Assembly: GCA_028752905.1 (NCBI GenBank) | Contig: JAQNBH010000015.1 | Location: 19,262,110 to 19,326,109 of the forward strand | DNA length: 64,000 bases | Reading direction: 5' to 3' | Source of the DNA: Cladorhizidae sp. MBARI D1340-BT2 | Taxonomy: Eukaryota; Porifera; Demospongiae; Poecilosclerida; Cladorhizidae | Shown: piece by piece, positions 43,826 to 54,907 of the stretch | How the letters are laid out: the number at the start of each line of letters is the position of its first letter | How positions within the stretch are numbered: position 1 is the stretch's first letter | Translations under genes and position numbers: made by a program | The notes under the pieces: model-generated | Database searches by the model: none | The model's input: the letters and a program-made list of their open reading frames with translations, nothing else | Told to the model about the DNA's origin: nothing

Positions 43826-45560
43826 TTGGTAGAAGAATGTCTGAAGAATGGAGGGAGTGAGAGACACGTCGCCTCCGAAATGCTCTCAGAACCGAAACCA
43901 GTCCCAGGTCCAATAGAACATTTCTTGGATGGTTGGCAGAGAATAGAGCTTGCCAGGGACATCGAGTGCTTCCGTTGTGGAAAACAAGGATATATCTCAT
44001 TCTTGAGGGATTGCCGGGTGAAAATGGAAAGTGCTCATTTTGGGCACAGCACATACGTTCAGGCGAATTTGCCCAAATGGACAAGAGTTGTCCATGTTAA
44101 TGGGAAACCGGTGGTGGCTTTACTCGACATGGAGTCTACGAAGTCGATGGTACATCCGCGTTGTATAGCCAATGGGATGGAAGGTACCTTTTCACTACAG
44201 CGAGTTCACGAAAGGTGTGGTTTCCGGCAGCTAAGAATCAACTACAGATTGATGGGAAGACATGTGAATTAGCAGTGGGAGTGTCCTCACACCTCACTGT
44301 AGACATGATACTGGGCAGGACACGCCCAGGTTCAGATCTGAACTGGAAGATGCGAGGAGGCATGCTATGGGGGACTTCCTCTGGAAGCAAGGTTTGTTAC
44401 TACATAAACCTTAAAGAAAGGGTGGTAACGATATTGTTGTAGTTCCTCAAGTGTGTAGGACAGAACTACTGACAATGGCACACTGTTCGCCGATGGCAGG
44501 ACATTTTGGACAAGCTAGAACATTGGATACACTCGAAAGATGAGTAGACTGGCCACACCTGGTGAGGGATATCAAAAGAATGTGCCAATCTTGTCCTGTT
44601 TGTCAGTATGCAGCCCCAACAACACTACCATGAGCACCTCTCAGACCTCTACCGGTTATGTGAGTACCTTTCCAGAGAGTGGCCATGGACATCTTCGGGC
44701 CACTCTCATGGACGTCAGCAGGTAATAAGTATGTCCTGGTCCTTATGGACTATGCTACAAAGTGGTGGAAGCCTTTCCTCTGAAGAATGTGACTACTGAG
44801 ATGGTGATCGATTGCCTCATCGAGATTGGGAGTTCCAGAGGATGTCTTGACAGACAGTGTTACAAATTTCATATTAAAAAAACGATGAAACAATTTTGCA
44901 CAATGGTGGGGATTAAAATAATTTGTATACCCTCACCATGCCCAGACAGATGGGATGGTGGAACATTTTAACTCCACCATGAAGCATTTTCTCAGGAAAT
45001 TAACCCAGAAAACCAACAAGGGGTCAATATCTACCATATATTTTGTGGGCATATAATTATACTGAGGCACAACTCACAAATCCACAGGGTTTTTCCTATA
45101 TGAACTTTTGTTTTGATGACCTATGAGGACTCCACTAGATGTCTTGATCAACCACTGGCTGGAGAAGGAAAAAGAAGAAAACATTGATGTCGTAGAGTAC
45201 TTACAGTTGTTGAGAGGGAAAATCGAGACCGTACGGGAAAGTGCTATATAAAACCTATGAAGAAGAGGAAAAGCAATATCATAAACGATAGTATGACCAG
45301 AAAGCTGTTGATCGTCAATTCGATGAGGGAAATCATGTGCTAGTGTTCCAGCCGCGAAAAAGGAAAAAATTGATGTGCGAATGGAGGAGACCTGCTAGAA
45401 AATATCAGACACATATGAGGTAGACAGGCGAAGGGTTCGGACTTTCCACGTGAATGGCCTCAAGAAATGGAATGCGCCGGAGGCTGCTGCTTTCTTCACA
45501 TTGAAGCAAGGAATGGACGACTCTATACCTGAAGAAGTGCGGACACAGAATAATGTCAGC
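43826..45560 (+). pseudogene. Ty3/Gypsy relic: gag end, protease, integrase
   Basis: A zinc knuckle remnant (CFRCGKQGYISFLRDC) is followed by a protease-like region (VNGKPVVALLDMESTKSMVH), where DME replaces the catalytic DSG/DTG. Then comes DMILGR. RT and RNase H are missing, deleted between about 44390 and 44430. Integrase follows in mixed frames: AGHFGQARTLDTLER, CQSCPVCQ, VAMDIFGPL and AQTDGMVEHFNSTMK. A C-terminal tail has VRTFHVNGLKKWNAPEAAAF. Many stops. No LTRs were recognised. It belongs to a different Gypsy lineage from the element at 19345-31918. Confidence 0.78.
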
Positions 45561-45569
45561 ATATCCTAA

Positions 45570-46735
45570 AGCTCTCTATGCACATTGAACTTGTGCATAG
45601 TGAAATGTTGTACCATAAGAGATGTTGGCAATATGATGGAAGTGGCAGACAAAGAAGTTCTTTTTTCCCTTCAATTCCCCCTAAAAGGCAGCTGTCTTTA
45701 GAGAAATGGATAGAAGATACTATACCTGAAGAAAGAAGAAAAACTCTAAAATCACTATGTCGCACTAGGTGGGTGGAACTCTTCACTGATCTTTACATTG
45801 CTATTGTCAGTTCTTTGGAGTCAATTGCCAACAGTACAGGGTGGAACAGAGAATCCAGATCAGATTGGCTTTATCTCAATTTCAATTTCTTGTAGCCTTA
45901 GAAACACGAAGAAGGTTTTGGAGTACACAAGAGGATTAAGTATCAAACTTCAAGGTTGATATATTGATGTAGCACAGGCTTACCAGGAAGTGGAAATGGT
46001 AATAAAAAAAACTGTGAAAAGGCGTCGCACAGAAGTGGCGACACTTCATGCAAAAATGTACACTGCAGCAAAGAGAATCAGAATGGCCCAGACAGTAGGT
46101 ATTGAAGAGTCTATGCCAAGACTTGCATGCAGGCAGCAACATCAAAGTAATATATATAACAGCCACAAACTACCAGGAGTATTACTGCTGGAATCTAACT
46201 ATTCCCTTGCTAGATCACTTGATCACTGAGCTCGATACTCGATTTGATAATTCAAAGTCTAAAAAGATTACTGATTTCATCAAGCTATTACCATCCTCAA
46301 TTGTTTCTGCTGATTCTGATGATTTGATTCTGATGATTTGAACAGTGAAGTGCTTGAAGGTAGTATTCTACAGTTGCACAGAGATGACCTTCCCACCAGA
46401 GTGCCTGGATTCAGAGCTTCAGTTAAGGAAACAAAAATGGAGCGAAAACCTTCAAGCATCAGTGTTAGTCAACTCGCCAGAAAAGGCAGTCAACAAAGAT
46501 TTTCCCCCCAATAATCGTACTTTATTTTTGCTGATGGGTACTTTGCCAGTGACAAGTTGTGAGTGTGAACGTTCTATATATTAGTATATATGCTAAAGCA
46601 TATTAAATCACCCTTGCAAAGTGACACGAGAGACTCAATGGTTTATTTTTTCACCAAAATATTGAAATTAGAAGTAGTTGTAGATGAATTTGCTAGGCGG
46701 CACTCACGCAGAATGTTGTTGTGAACATTACTGAA
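45570..46735 (+). pseudogene. hAT transposase C-terminal relic
   Basis: Shares the DGWNRES-like segment (TGWNRESRSD), EYTRGLSIKLQG, AQAYQEVEMVIKKTVKRRRTE and LPVTSCECERS with P52rIPK-type hAT transposases such as that at 20161-24120. Stops and shifts throughout; the N-terminal half is absent. It directly follows the Gypsy relic, so it may have inserted in it or vice versa. Termini were not found. Confidence 0.75.
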
Positions 46736-47339
46736 CATGCTGTATAAATTATGGATATCATTGAAACGTATTTTAATACTTTTTTTCAAATTATGTTTCA
46801 GCCACCCCCTCTCAATATATTATTCTATGAGAAAACCTTGTTATCTAAATGTATAGTATAAGAACATTATGCTCATAACAAAGGTGATAGCTGCACATGT
46901 TGTGACATATATATATCTCTGCTTCCCATCGCACATATTTCAATTGGTGTGTACATTGGCCTGCTGATCAGCACACAAGATTGAGGGACCCCTTATTCTG
47001 GTAGGATTTTGACATCTGGCTCGTCAGAAGAGAGGAGTGGTAGCTATATATAAATAGGAGAAATTCTATCCATGACGTTCCAATCACTATTACTGATCAT
47101 GATCATCAACTTGATTCTAAAGAGTTTATCCTGTTTCAAGAGGACATTTGTCTTGTATTCACAATAATGCCACAATGTATATAGACCACTTTACAATGAC
47201 ACTTGCATTCAGCATACCTATAATTATGCATCAATTGTCGACCACTATAATAATAATTTCATGAAACACATCTATCTAGGTGTACATATAGCATAGTTAT
47301 AATATAGAAACATACATTTTAATCACAACAAACGATGTT
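46736..47339. other. Intergenic sequence, nothing recognised
   Basis: AT-rich unique sequence with short (TA)n stretches between a hAT relic and a retrotransposon tail. Confidence 0.6.
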
Positions 47340-48490
47340 AATAAGTTTATCAGATCCAAGTTTAGCCTATTCAATCTTAAATTACGGACAAAATCAGCAC
47401 AAATATAGTCATCAGCATGATACATCTTAATAAACTGAAATTTACAAATCCAATAGAAGTATATACAAGTTGAGAGGAAGCCGTAGAAATATATTTAATA
47501 AGAGGAAGAACGGAGAAACACGATCTAAAAATAAAAGAGGAAAATAAATGAACAATTCTGTTATATATACTCTGCACACCAGCTGTAAGGCTGGTGTGGC
47601 ACTTTCTAGGTAGTCTCCAGATTCTTCGTAAAATATTGTTGTAAGCAGTTTCAAGTGACTTTAAAACTGCTTACAACTCAAGTTCCAGAGAATCCCACCA
47701 TAGAGGGAAAGGAAAAAAAGTTTTGTTTTAACTACTGGATCACAATATGAAAAAGTATGTAAAATAAAATTAGCTTTCCATTAATGACTCTCTTTAATAT
47801 CGTTTGTATCATTTAATGTGCATTCAAGAATATGACCAAGATGATCAACGTAATTAGAGAAAGTTAAAGTATTACCAAGAAAGTAGAAGGTGGAAAGAAT
47901 CATGAGGTAGAGTAAAATTTAGATGTGAGCGAAAACAGATAAGCTGAGTCTTGTTAGCATGACCAAAGTCACTTGCAAACTTCTCACACTCTGATAGTAG
48001 ACAACGAAGACCAGATGGAGAAGGAGCCAAGAGCACAATGTCATCAGCATAACATAATGAGCCAACAAAATGGTATCCGAAGTGACAACCAATGCCAAGT
48101 TTAGATAGTCTAGAGAGTAACTCATCTATATACACTGTGAACAAAATAGGGGACAGAACACCACCTTGCCGAACACCATTGGAAATACCAAAAGAAGAGG
48201 ATAATATCGAGTTCCAACGAACACAGAGAGATTGATCTTTATACCATGAAAAAAGAAAACGAAGAATAGCTTTTTCTTCAACAAAGTTCTAAATAGAGGA
48301 TCATGGTTGACTCTATCAAATGCTTTACTTGCATCTAAAAAACAAGCATAAACCTTGGAACCATTATATATGTATGTATGAAGAGACAACATTCTTCAAA
48401 ACTCCAGTACAGAGGTCAGTGGAAAAACCTGGCTTGAAGCCAAATTGAAGGTCTGAAGTAAGAAAATCAGAGCTATATTGATGGAAAATG
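47340..48490 (-). mobile_element. Non-LTR retrotransposon fragment (CR1/Jockey-like RT)
   Basis: Read from 48490 downwards the frames give VYACFLDASKAFDRVNHDPL (RT block with catalytic Asp), NGVRQGGVLSPILFTVYIDE and GSLCYADDIVLLAPSPSGL (YADD catalytic box). Further down is the C-terminal region with LETAYNNILRRIWRLPRKCH. The endonuclease and upstream RT are missing, consistent with 5' truncation typical of these elements. At least two frameshifts. The precise clade is uncertain. Confidence 0.8.
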
Positions 48491-48499
48491 CACGAGTAA

Positions 48500-49144
48500 T
48501 GTTGATGTCATGGGTGATAGTTTGTGCTCAACTGCTAGCTCATCTGATGCTTCTGTTGTGCTTCAAAGTCCTGAAACAGGCACACACACTGTTTCTGAAA
48601 GCCTTTCTGTCAGTAAGAAGGTTTTGTCATCTCTGTCAGAATTTCTGACATTCCCTTCAACTCCCAAGAGCTCAAAAAGGGGGGGGGGAACCTCCTGGTC
48701 CCGCAAGAGTGCTGACTAGTCAGCAGTCGTTAGAGAGCATGTTGGAAAAGGAGAAGAAAAAGAAGGAAGAAGAGGAAGCCAAGGAGAATAGGTTGAAAGA
48801 GCGCGAAGAGAAGCGGTTTCAACGGGAAGCAGAGAAGGGAGTTGTAGCAAATAGAAAGACAGAAGAAAAAGGAGATGGAACAGAAGTGCGGAAAGGGAAA
48901 AGAAGAAAGGCTTTACCAAGTCTTTTATCACACGGAGCAAGACTGGGAATGGGTTCGCTCCTTAACACAGTGAAAGTACAAACAATGAGTGTATGGTCTG
49001 CTTTGGCAATTATGTGGATGACATGTCATTGGAAGGATTTCGCTGGGTTCAATGCACAAGTGCTGAGTGTATGAAGTGGATACATGAAGCGTGTGTTTGT
49101 AGCGATGACAATTTAGTTTGTAAGTGTGGTTATGTTTTTAACTA
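48500..49144 (+). pseudogene. Pogo-type transposase C-terminal fragment
   Basis: A Ser/Thr-rich segment ends TFPSTPKSSKR. After a G-run frameshift (48679-48688) it continues LTSQQSLESMLEKEKKKKEE and a long Lys/Glu coiled coil. After another shift comes a Cys-rich zinc-binding tail (NNECMVCFGNYVDDMSLEGF, WVQCTSAECMKWIH, CVCSDDNLVCKCGY) ending at a stop near 49144. This order is typical of the C-terminal end of pogo/CENP-B-type transposases of marine invertebrates. The DDE domain and HTH are absent. Confidence 0.65.
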
Positions 49145-50339
49145 AAATATGCACTACTATAGTTATATATAACTTCATTTATTATAAAACTTTGATATTA
49201 TTGTTAGCATTTAATGTGCTTGATGCTCATGTATTTCATAAATAAATTTTGTATATACTTTAACGTAGTGGTCGACAATAGAACAATAACAGTTTAACTG
49301 ATCGAGAATAGATCTAGGTCACCGACATTAGATAGTCGAGTTCGTCTGCAAAAGGTGATGTAACTTTACTTCTAGGAAGTGAAACATGCCCAAGTAAATT
49401 TGCTACAATATGAACTTTGACCGAAGTCGATGCAATAATTCGTTGAGTTAATTATGTGGCAAAGTTAACGCTAGGTGCCAAAGCTGTGTTCACCTTCTCT
49501 TTACTTCAAATATCCTAGGAGAGAGAGATTTCCAGCACTTCCAGAAACTAGCTCTCTTCTCTGCCCCATTTAGTGTGTCTGCATGAGCCAGAGCTAATTT
49601 ATAACCTTACCCCTTTTATAATTACACATTTAAATTTATTTCCTTTTTTATTTTCATAGTTTAGTAGACTAAACTATTAATATTTATCAACAATGATAAT
49701 TTCTAGATTTATGGTAAATGGTAGAATATATATATATATACTAGGGATTGTTAATTTTCATTTTACTTGATTTTTATATCATGCATTTTGCAAAATACAA
49801 ACAAAACGTTTGTGCATATGTTTAAGCAGTGCATAAATGAAGGTAGCAGTAGTGGCAGTTAGTTTGGGTTTTCTTTGAAACCCTTTGCACTCAATGGTTT
49901 ACTCTATTTATAATTTTCTGGGCCAAGTGTGCAGTGCAGAACTGCGGGGAGAGAGATTAGATAGAGAGAATACTCTACTCAATGTTGAAGACACCCTGAA
50001 AGCAAGTTTTTTATGAAAAATAAGCTTAAAAATATATATGGAACAGGCATTTTGTGAGTAAAAAGGGATGCTTGGTGTCGTAACACCAGCTATATAACCA
50101 AGAGCAGCAATCCCATCTTCAGAGCAAAGGTCACCCCAAGTGATGTGTCCATGGTGGGGAGAGTTCCAATCCTGTTCACAGGGAAGAAAGTCGTGGAACA
50201 ATTGCAGTGACATACCATAAGCTTGTCACTTTGACGGCACAGAACTTAACGGCAGACCTGGACCTCATATGGAAGACAGCCGTCCTGTTTGCCTCACCAA
50301 GGCCAGCATGGTCTGGGATGATGCAGTTTGTACAGCATG
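49145..50339. other. Intergenic sequence and degraded 5' part of next gene
   Basis: AT-rich sequence to about 50090. After that plus-strand fragments (SDVSMVGRVPILFTGKKVVE; LTADLDLIWKTAVLFASPRP) probably belong to the N-terminal part of the PIN-like gene that follows, in broken frames. Confidence 0.45.
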
Positions 50340-53130
50340 GCACTCACCATCGTTTGCCTTTCTTCCAATGATTGACATGAGCCCCAGTGACACCACATGC
50401 ATCTAGTGCACACTGAAGTTTCTATGTGAACATGTCCGCCGCCACAATGCCATCCCCATCATCACATTTGATCAACCACTCTGGTGGAAGGCTCTGCTGA
50501 TCATCAAAGCTGAGCCGGAAGGAAGCAATTTGAGAAACATAGTCCTGAGGCTAGGGGGCTTCCACACTGAGATGAGTTTTATGGGGTCCATTGGCTATCT
50601 CATGGCTGGTACAGTACTGGGTTGCAGGAAGTGATGGTTATCTATGCAGCCAATGCTGTGGTGCACATGATGACAGGGAAGGCGATTGCATGGGCTGTGC
50701 ATGCACACCTCCTTATTGATGGCATCCTCAATGGCCTGGTTCTGTCTGATGCACTTGGTGAGGCTCTTCCTCCGCAGCCTAGAGAGGCAGAAGAGTGTGA
50801 TACACGGCTGTCATCAGAGGAAGATATCCAGCTGGAGATGGAATTGGGGAAACTCTGATCTGGATGAAGTTTCTGTCCTCTATTCACAGTTGAGGGAGGG
50901 ATCAGTGTCTGCAGAGAAGGCTTGCAATGATGGATGGATCAGAGAAGATGTGATGCTCAGAATAAAGGAACTACTAAAAACAAAACTGAATCCTTGAAAT
51001 ACTCTAGCAGGACTGCTGCCTCTGGTTGCAGTACATGGATATGGTAGACATACTTCGCAAGTTTCTGAGAGCCGGGAATTGGGCACTGCACCTTGAGGCA
51101 ATATCAGAAATGCTTCCTTTCTTGGCAGCATCTGGGCACAATCTCTACATAAAATCTGTTCAGATCTATGTGCAGCAAATGTGCAAGCTCCAGGTGTACC
51201 ATCCAGATGTCTACCAGAGATTTGGAGAGGGATTCCATGTTGTACGAAGTGATCACCTGTGGGCTGGCCTGTCAGTAGATCTCATCATCAAGCAGGTACT
51301 TATGAGGAATGAAAAACAGTGGTGGCCTCACGAGAGGGCGAGGGCTAACAGAGCCACAACGTTTGACCTGGCTACTCTCCATGACAGCTTGTGCTGAAGT
51401 CAACAATGCCAAGAGCTGACAGGGGTGAACCACAACACTGGTGAGCAGAACAAGGACATGACAGATGCAAGACAAGCACGTGACATGAAGGATGCACTCA
51501 TAGTTCTGAACTATCTCCAAGAAAGACACCCCTTATGTTCGGATCTAAGCTTGTGCAGTGTCTCGACTGGGGTCCATGCGCACCCTTCTGTGAATGTTGA
51601 TGAGGCAAAGGCCATCGGAAACACCATCTTAGCCAGCATGGATGGACAGACGACAGCTGAGTACACATTCAAGAAGAGGGATCAGGCAATCACCATAAGT
51701 ACGAAATCTTCAGTGAAGATTGATGGCGAAGCAGTGCAGATAGATCCTCAACTACTTTTCCAGCGTCTAACAATTGCTGCAAAAGTTTCACAAGACCTGG
51801 CATCAGTGTTCAAGTATGAGCTGTGTAGTCATCCTCCAGCACTGTTTGACAGCTCCCTGCTGCTTCGACAGCCACAGAAGCCAGTTAGCAGATGCTATCT
51901 GGACGCTCTACAACACCTGACCTTCAAGGAGTCACAGGCCATGTTCAATATGTACTGGATGGTGGAGCACTTGTTCAGCATATCCCAAGGACACATGGAT
52001 CCACATACAAGGACATCTGCAAGCTGTACAGTGAGTATGTCACAAGGAAGTATGGAGAGGCAGTTGTCATATTCGACGGTTCAGGGCACATCCACAAAAA
52101 AACATGACACACCACAGGTGAGCAGGTGGGCTGGAGCAAGCGTAACTATGGATGAGTACATGCCTGTTACAATGAATAAAGACCATTTCCTTGCAAACAA
52201 AACAAACAAGCAGCAGTTCATCAACATGCTCAGTGGTCACTCACATAAGAACTGTCAGACGTACCATGCTCCAGGTGATGCTGATCTCCTAATAGTGCAA
52301 AAAGCAGTGGAGTCTTCCACCACAACAAACACTATGCTTATTGGTAATGATAGAGATCTGTTAGTCCTCCTCATCTACCACACCAACCCCAATTCACACG
52401 ACCTCTTCTTCAAACCTGAGCTGAGGAAGAGCACGAAGAAGCTACGTGTCTGGAACATCAAGGCTGTCAAGCAGCAGCTGGGTCCCAGTGTGTGCACTCA
52501 CTTCCTCTTCATGCAATAGCCGGGTGTGACACTACCTCCCGCCTTTATGGCATTGGGAAAGGAGCTCCCCTAAAGAAATTAACAACCAGTGGTGACTTCC
52601 ATGAGCAAGCTACAGTGTTTGACACACAGTCAGCTTCCACAGCAGAGGTTGTGTCAGCAGGAGAGAATGCTTTGCTGGGCCTGTACAGTGGGAAGCCTGG
52701 GGAGGGACTCGACTCACTGCGACACAAGCACTTTTGTGAGAAGATGGCTACTAGCACTTCTCATGTACAGCCACAGAGTCTGCCACCTACGTCAGCAGCA
52801 GCGAAGTACCACAGTCTTCATGTCTAGTACCAGGTGCAGCAGGGAAGGAAACCATAGATGAATTCCTGCCACAAGAATGGGGATGGAAAGAGAGTGATGG
52901 AGGGCTTGTCCATGTCCAAACTGACTTAGCACCAGCTCCACAGGAACTCCTTTGGGTCATCAGATGCACCTGCAAGACAGACTACAGCAGTCTGAGGTGC
53001 ACATGCAAGGAGCACGACATTGAGTGCTCTGTTGCATGTAGCAACTGTAGGATCAGGGTGTGCAAATTCATGTGAGGCTGCATGTGATGACGATGATGAA
53101 GATGAGCCAGGCAACTGACCAGAAATGTTC
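50340..53130 (+). pseudogene. Large PIN-like nuclease family gene, frameshifted
   Basis: Order of recognisable blocks: FLPMIDMSPSDTTCI, TFDQPLWWKALLII, LGGFHTEMSFMGSIGYLMAG, AVVHMMTGKAIAWAVHAHLL, LRAGNWALHLEAISEMLPFL, DQIW-like SDHLWAGLSVDLIIKQVLMR, and YGEAVVIFDG. These are followed by GDADLLIVQKAVES and GNDRDLLVLLIYHT, acidic motifs of a PIN/FEN-like nuclease. Then come AIAGCDTTSRLYGIGKGAPL and a Cys-rich end (CTCKTDYSSLRCTCK, CSVACSNCRI). I recognise this as an uncharacterised, multi-copy invertebrate family; no function is established. Frames change at about 51000, 51397, 51890, 52110 and 52517, so this copy is probably dead. The polyadenylation signal AATAAA lies at about 53260. Confidence 0.7.
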
Positions 53131-54907
53131 TTAAAAGGTAACATGTTTCATGAGTTTATGTTCATCAGTGCCAACATTTATTATTACATGTATTTATATA
53201 AAGTGCTAGTTACATACTTTTGTTTTAAATGAATGTTAATCAATGGAAACGTTGGGCTAAATAAAACATTGGATTGCACTGGAACGAACATGAGTGTGTG
53301 GCTGTTCTCTTTTTGAATGGTATGTTGCCCTAGCCATCACCTCTCTTTGTGTGTGCGTTGTCTTTGCTTTTTTTTATCAATGCCAACATTTATATGGATT
53401 AGTGTCAATTCATGTTGCCTTGTATACAAGTATACTAATATAGTGATGTTGCTTTAAAATTGTATTCTAGGAAGTGGAAATAAAAAAAAGAAATTTTCTC
53501 CCGATTTTCTTTTTAATTTGTGTGAGGCACCAATTTTTTCTCACAAAATACAAAATTCCTGTACTATTAAGAATGTCCTTATGCACATGCGCTGTACTGC
53601 ATCCAACTGCATAAAACACCATTTATAGTTATTTTTGGGCATTAGACAAGAAGACATGCATAAATCCCAATGGAAAATTATGGCATCACCAATTTCAGTA
53701 TATTTTTCATTACTTTCCAACCCTTGGATTACTTAAGACTTTTGATATGTTATATATAATTTCTTTATATATAATTTCTGAGACTAAAACAGTTGAAAGC
53801 ATTTCTGTTGCAATTTGTGGGAGATCATGTCGTAAAATGCCTAATAAGGAGCTTCTCAAACTCAATTATGTAGTAAATAGAATTTTTCAGGTGTTACAAA
53901 TTTTAAATTATTATTTTGATGCAAGAGTCTTATTTAGTCCATTATTCTTTAGCAACACCTTTATTGCTTTTTGCGATGAAGCGGGAGATGTGAAATAAAC
54001 GATTATGTGCCTGCATGCTGTGCTATTCACACCAGCTAGCTGAGAGTTGAGAAGCTGAAAGCTTACATGGTCTTGCTTGAAAGCACAAAAAACTACTAAA
54101 AGAAATGTGAAACAGATTGAGCAGCAGGCAAGAGCAAAGGCTGAAAAACATGAAAAGAGAGAGCAGGAAATCCTTGAGCAGTGTTAACAATATCAACACT
54201 AACTATATACAACAACAACGAGGGAACAGTAAAGACAAGTATAATAATAACATGACAGCTAATATAGTACCTCCGAGTGGCTGCAACAACAATATTGAGG
54301 CAGCACGAGACTAAGTGGACATGACAGGAGAGAACAAGAAAGATGAGCAGAACTATCAGATAAGTAGGTGAGACAAAGTAAGATGCCAGGAGAGAGCATG
54401 TACCACATTTCCTCAATAAGAATGCATGTGTTCTACTCGTTTCATGAGCTGAGCATACCATTTGAGGCCACATTTTATTTGAACATGACTAAGAGGCATG
54501 CACACAACAGTTGCACATCATCAGGTGACAATTGTCGATAATGGCAGTGTTTGTATTCTGGCTACCGTCCTTTATTCTAATTTATCTTCTTCATTGCTTG
54601 TTTTTTAAGTGTGCTCCTAATTCAAAGAATTTAGAAAAGTTGTCAGAAACTACGCTGTCACCTCCAAATCTGCTTAAAAATGGTTTCTCGCACATATATT
54701 CATCCTCGACAACGAGATTTGGATATCTCTCCCATATTCGATTTGTCTGGTAGGGCGAGTTAATATTTTTGTTTCATTGAGTGGACAATGTATAAATATA
54801 TAGCCTAAAGAAAAAATGCTTGAAATGTGGAATGATGTTCAGTATAGAGAAGTTGGCTTCTCATGTTATTTCGTGCTCCAGGTATATAACATACTAATTC
54901 AATATAA
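53131..54907. other. Intergenic sequence before the terminal satellite
   Basis: AT-rich and non-repetitive. A short plus-strand stretch near 54110-54185 reads RQIEQQARAKAEKHEKREQE, coiled-coil-like, but is closed by stops. No gene is called. Confidence 0.6.
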
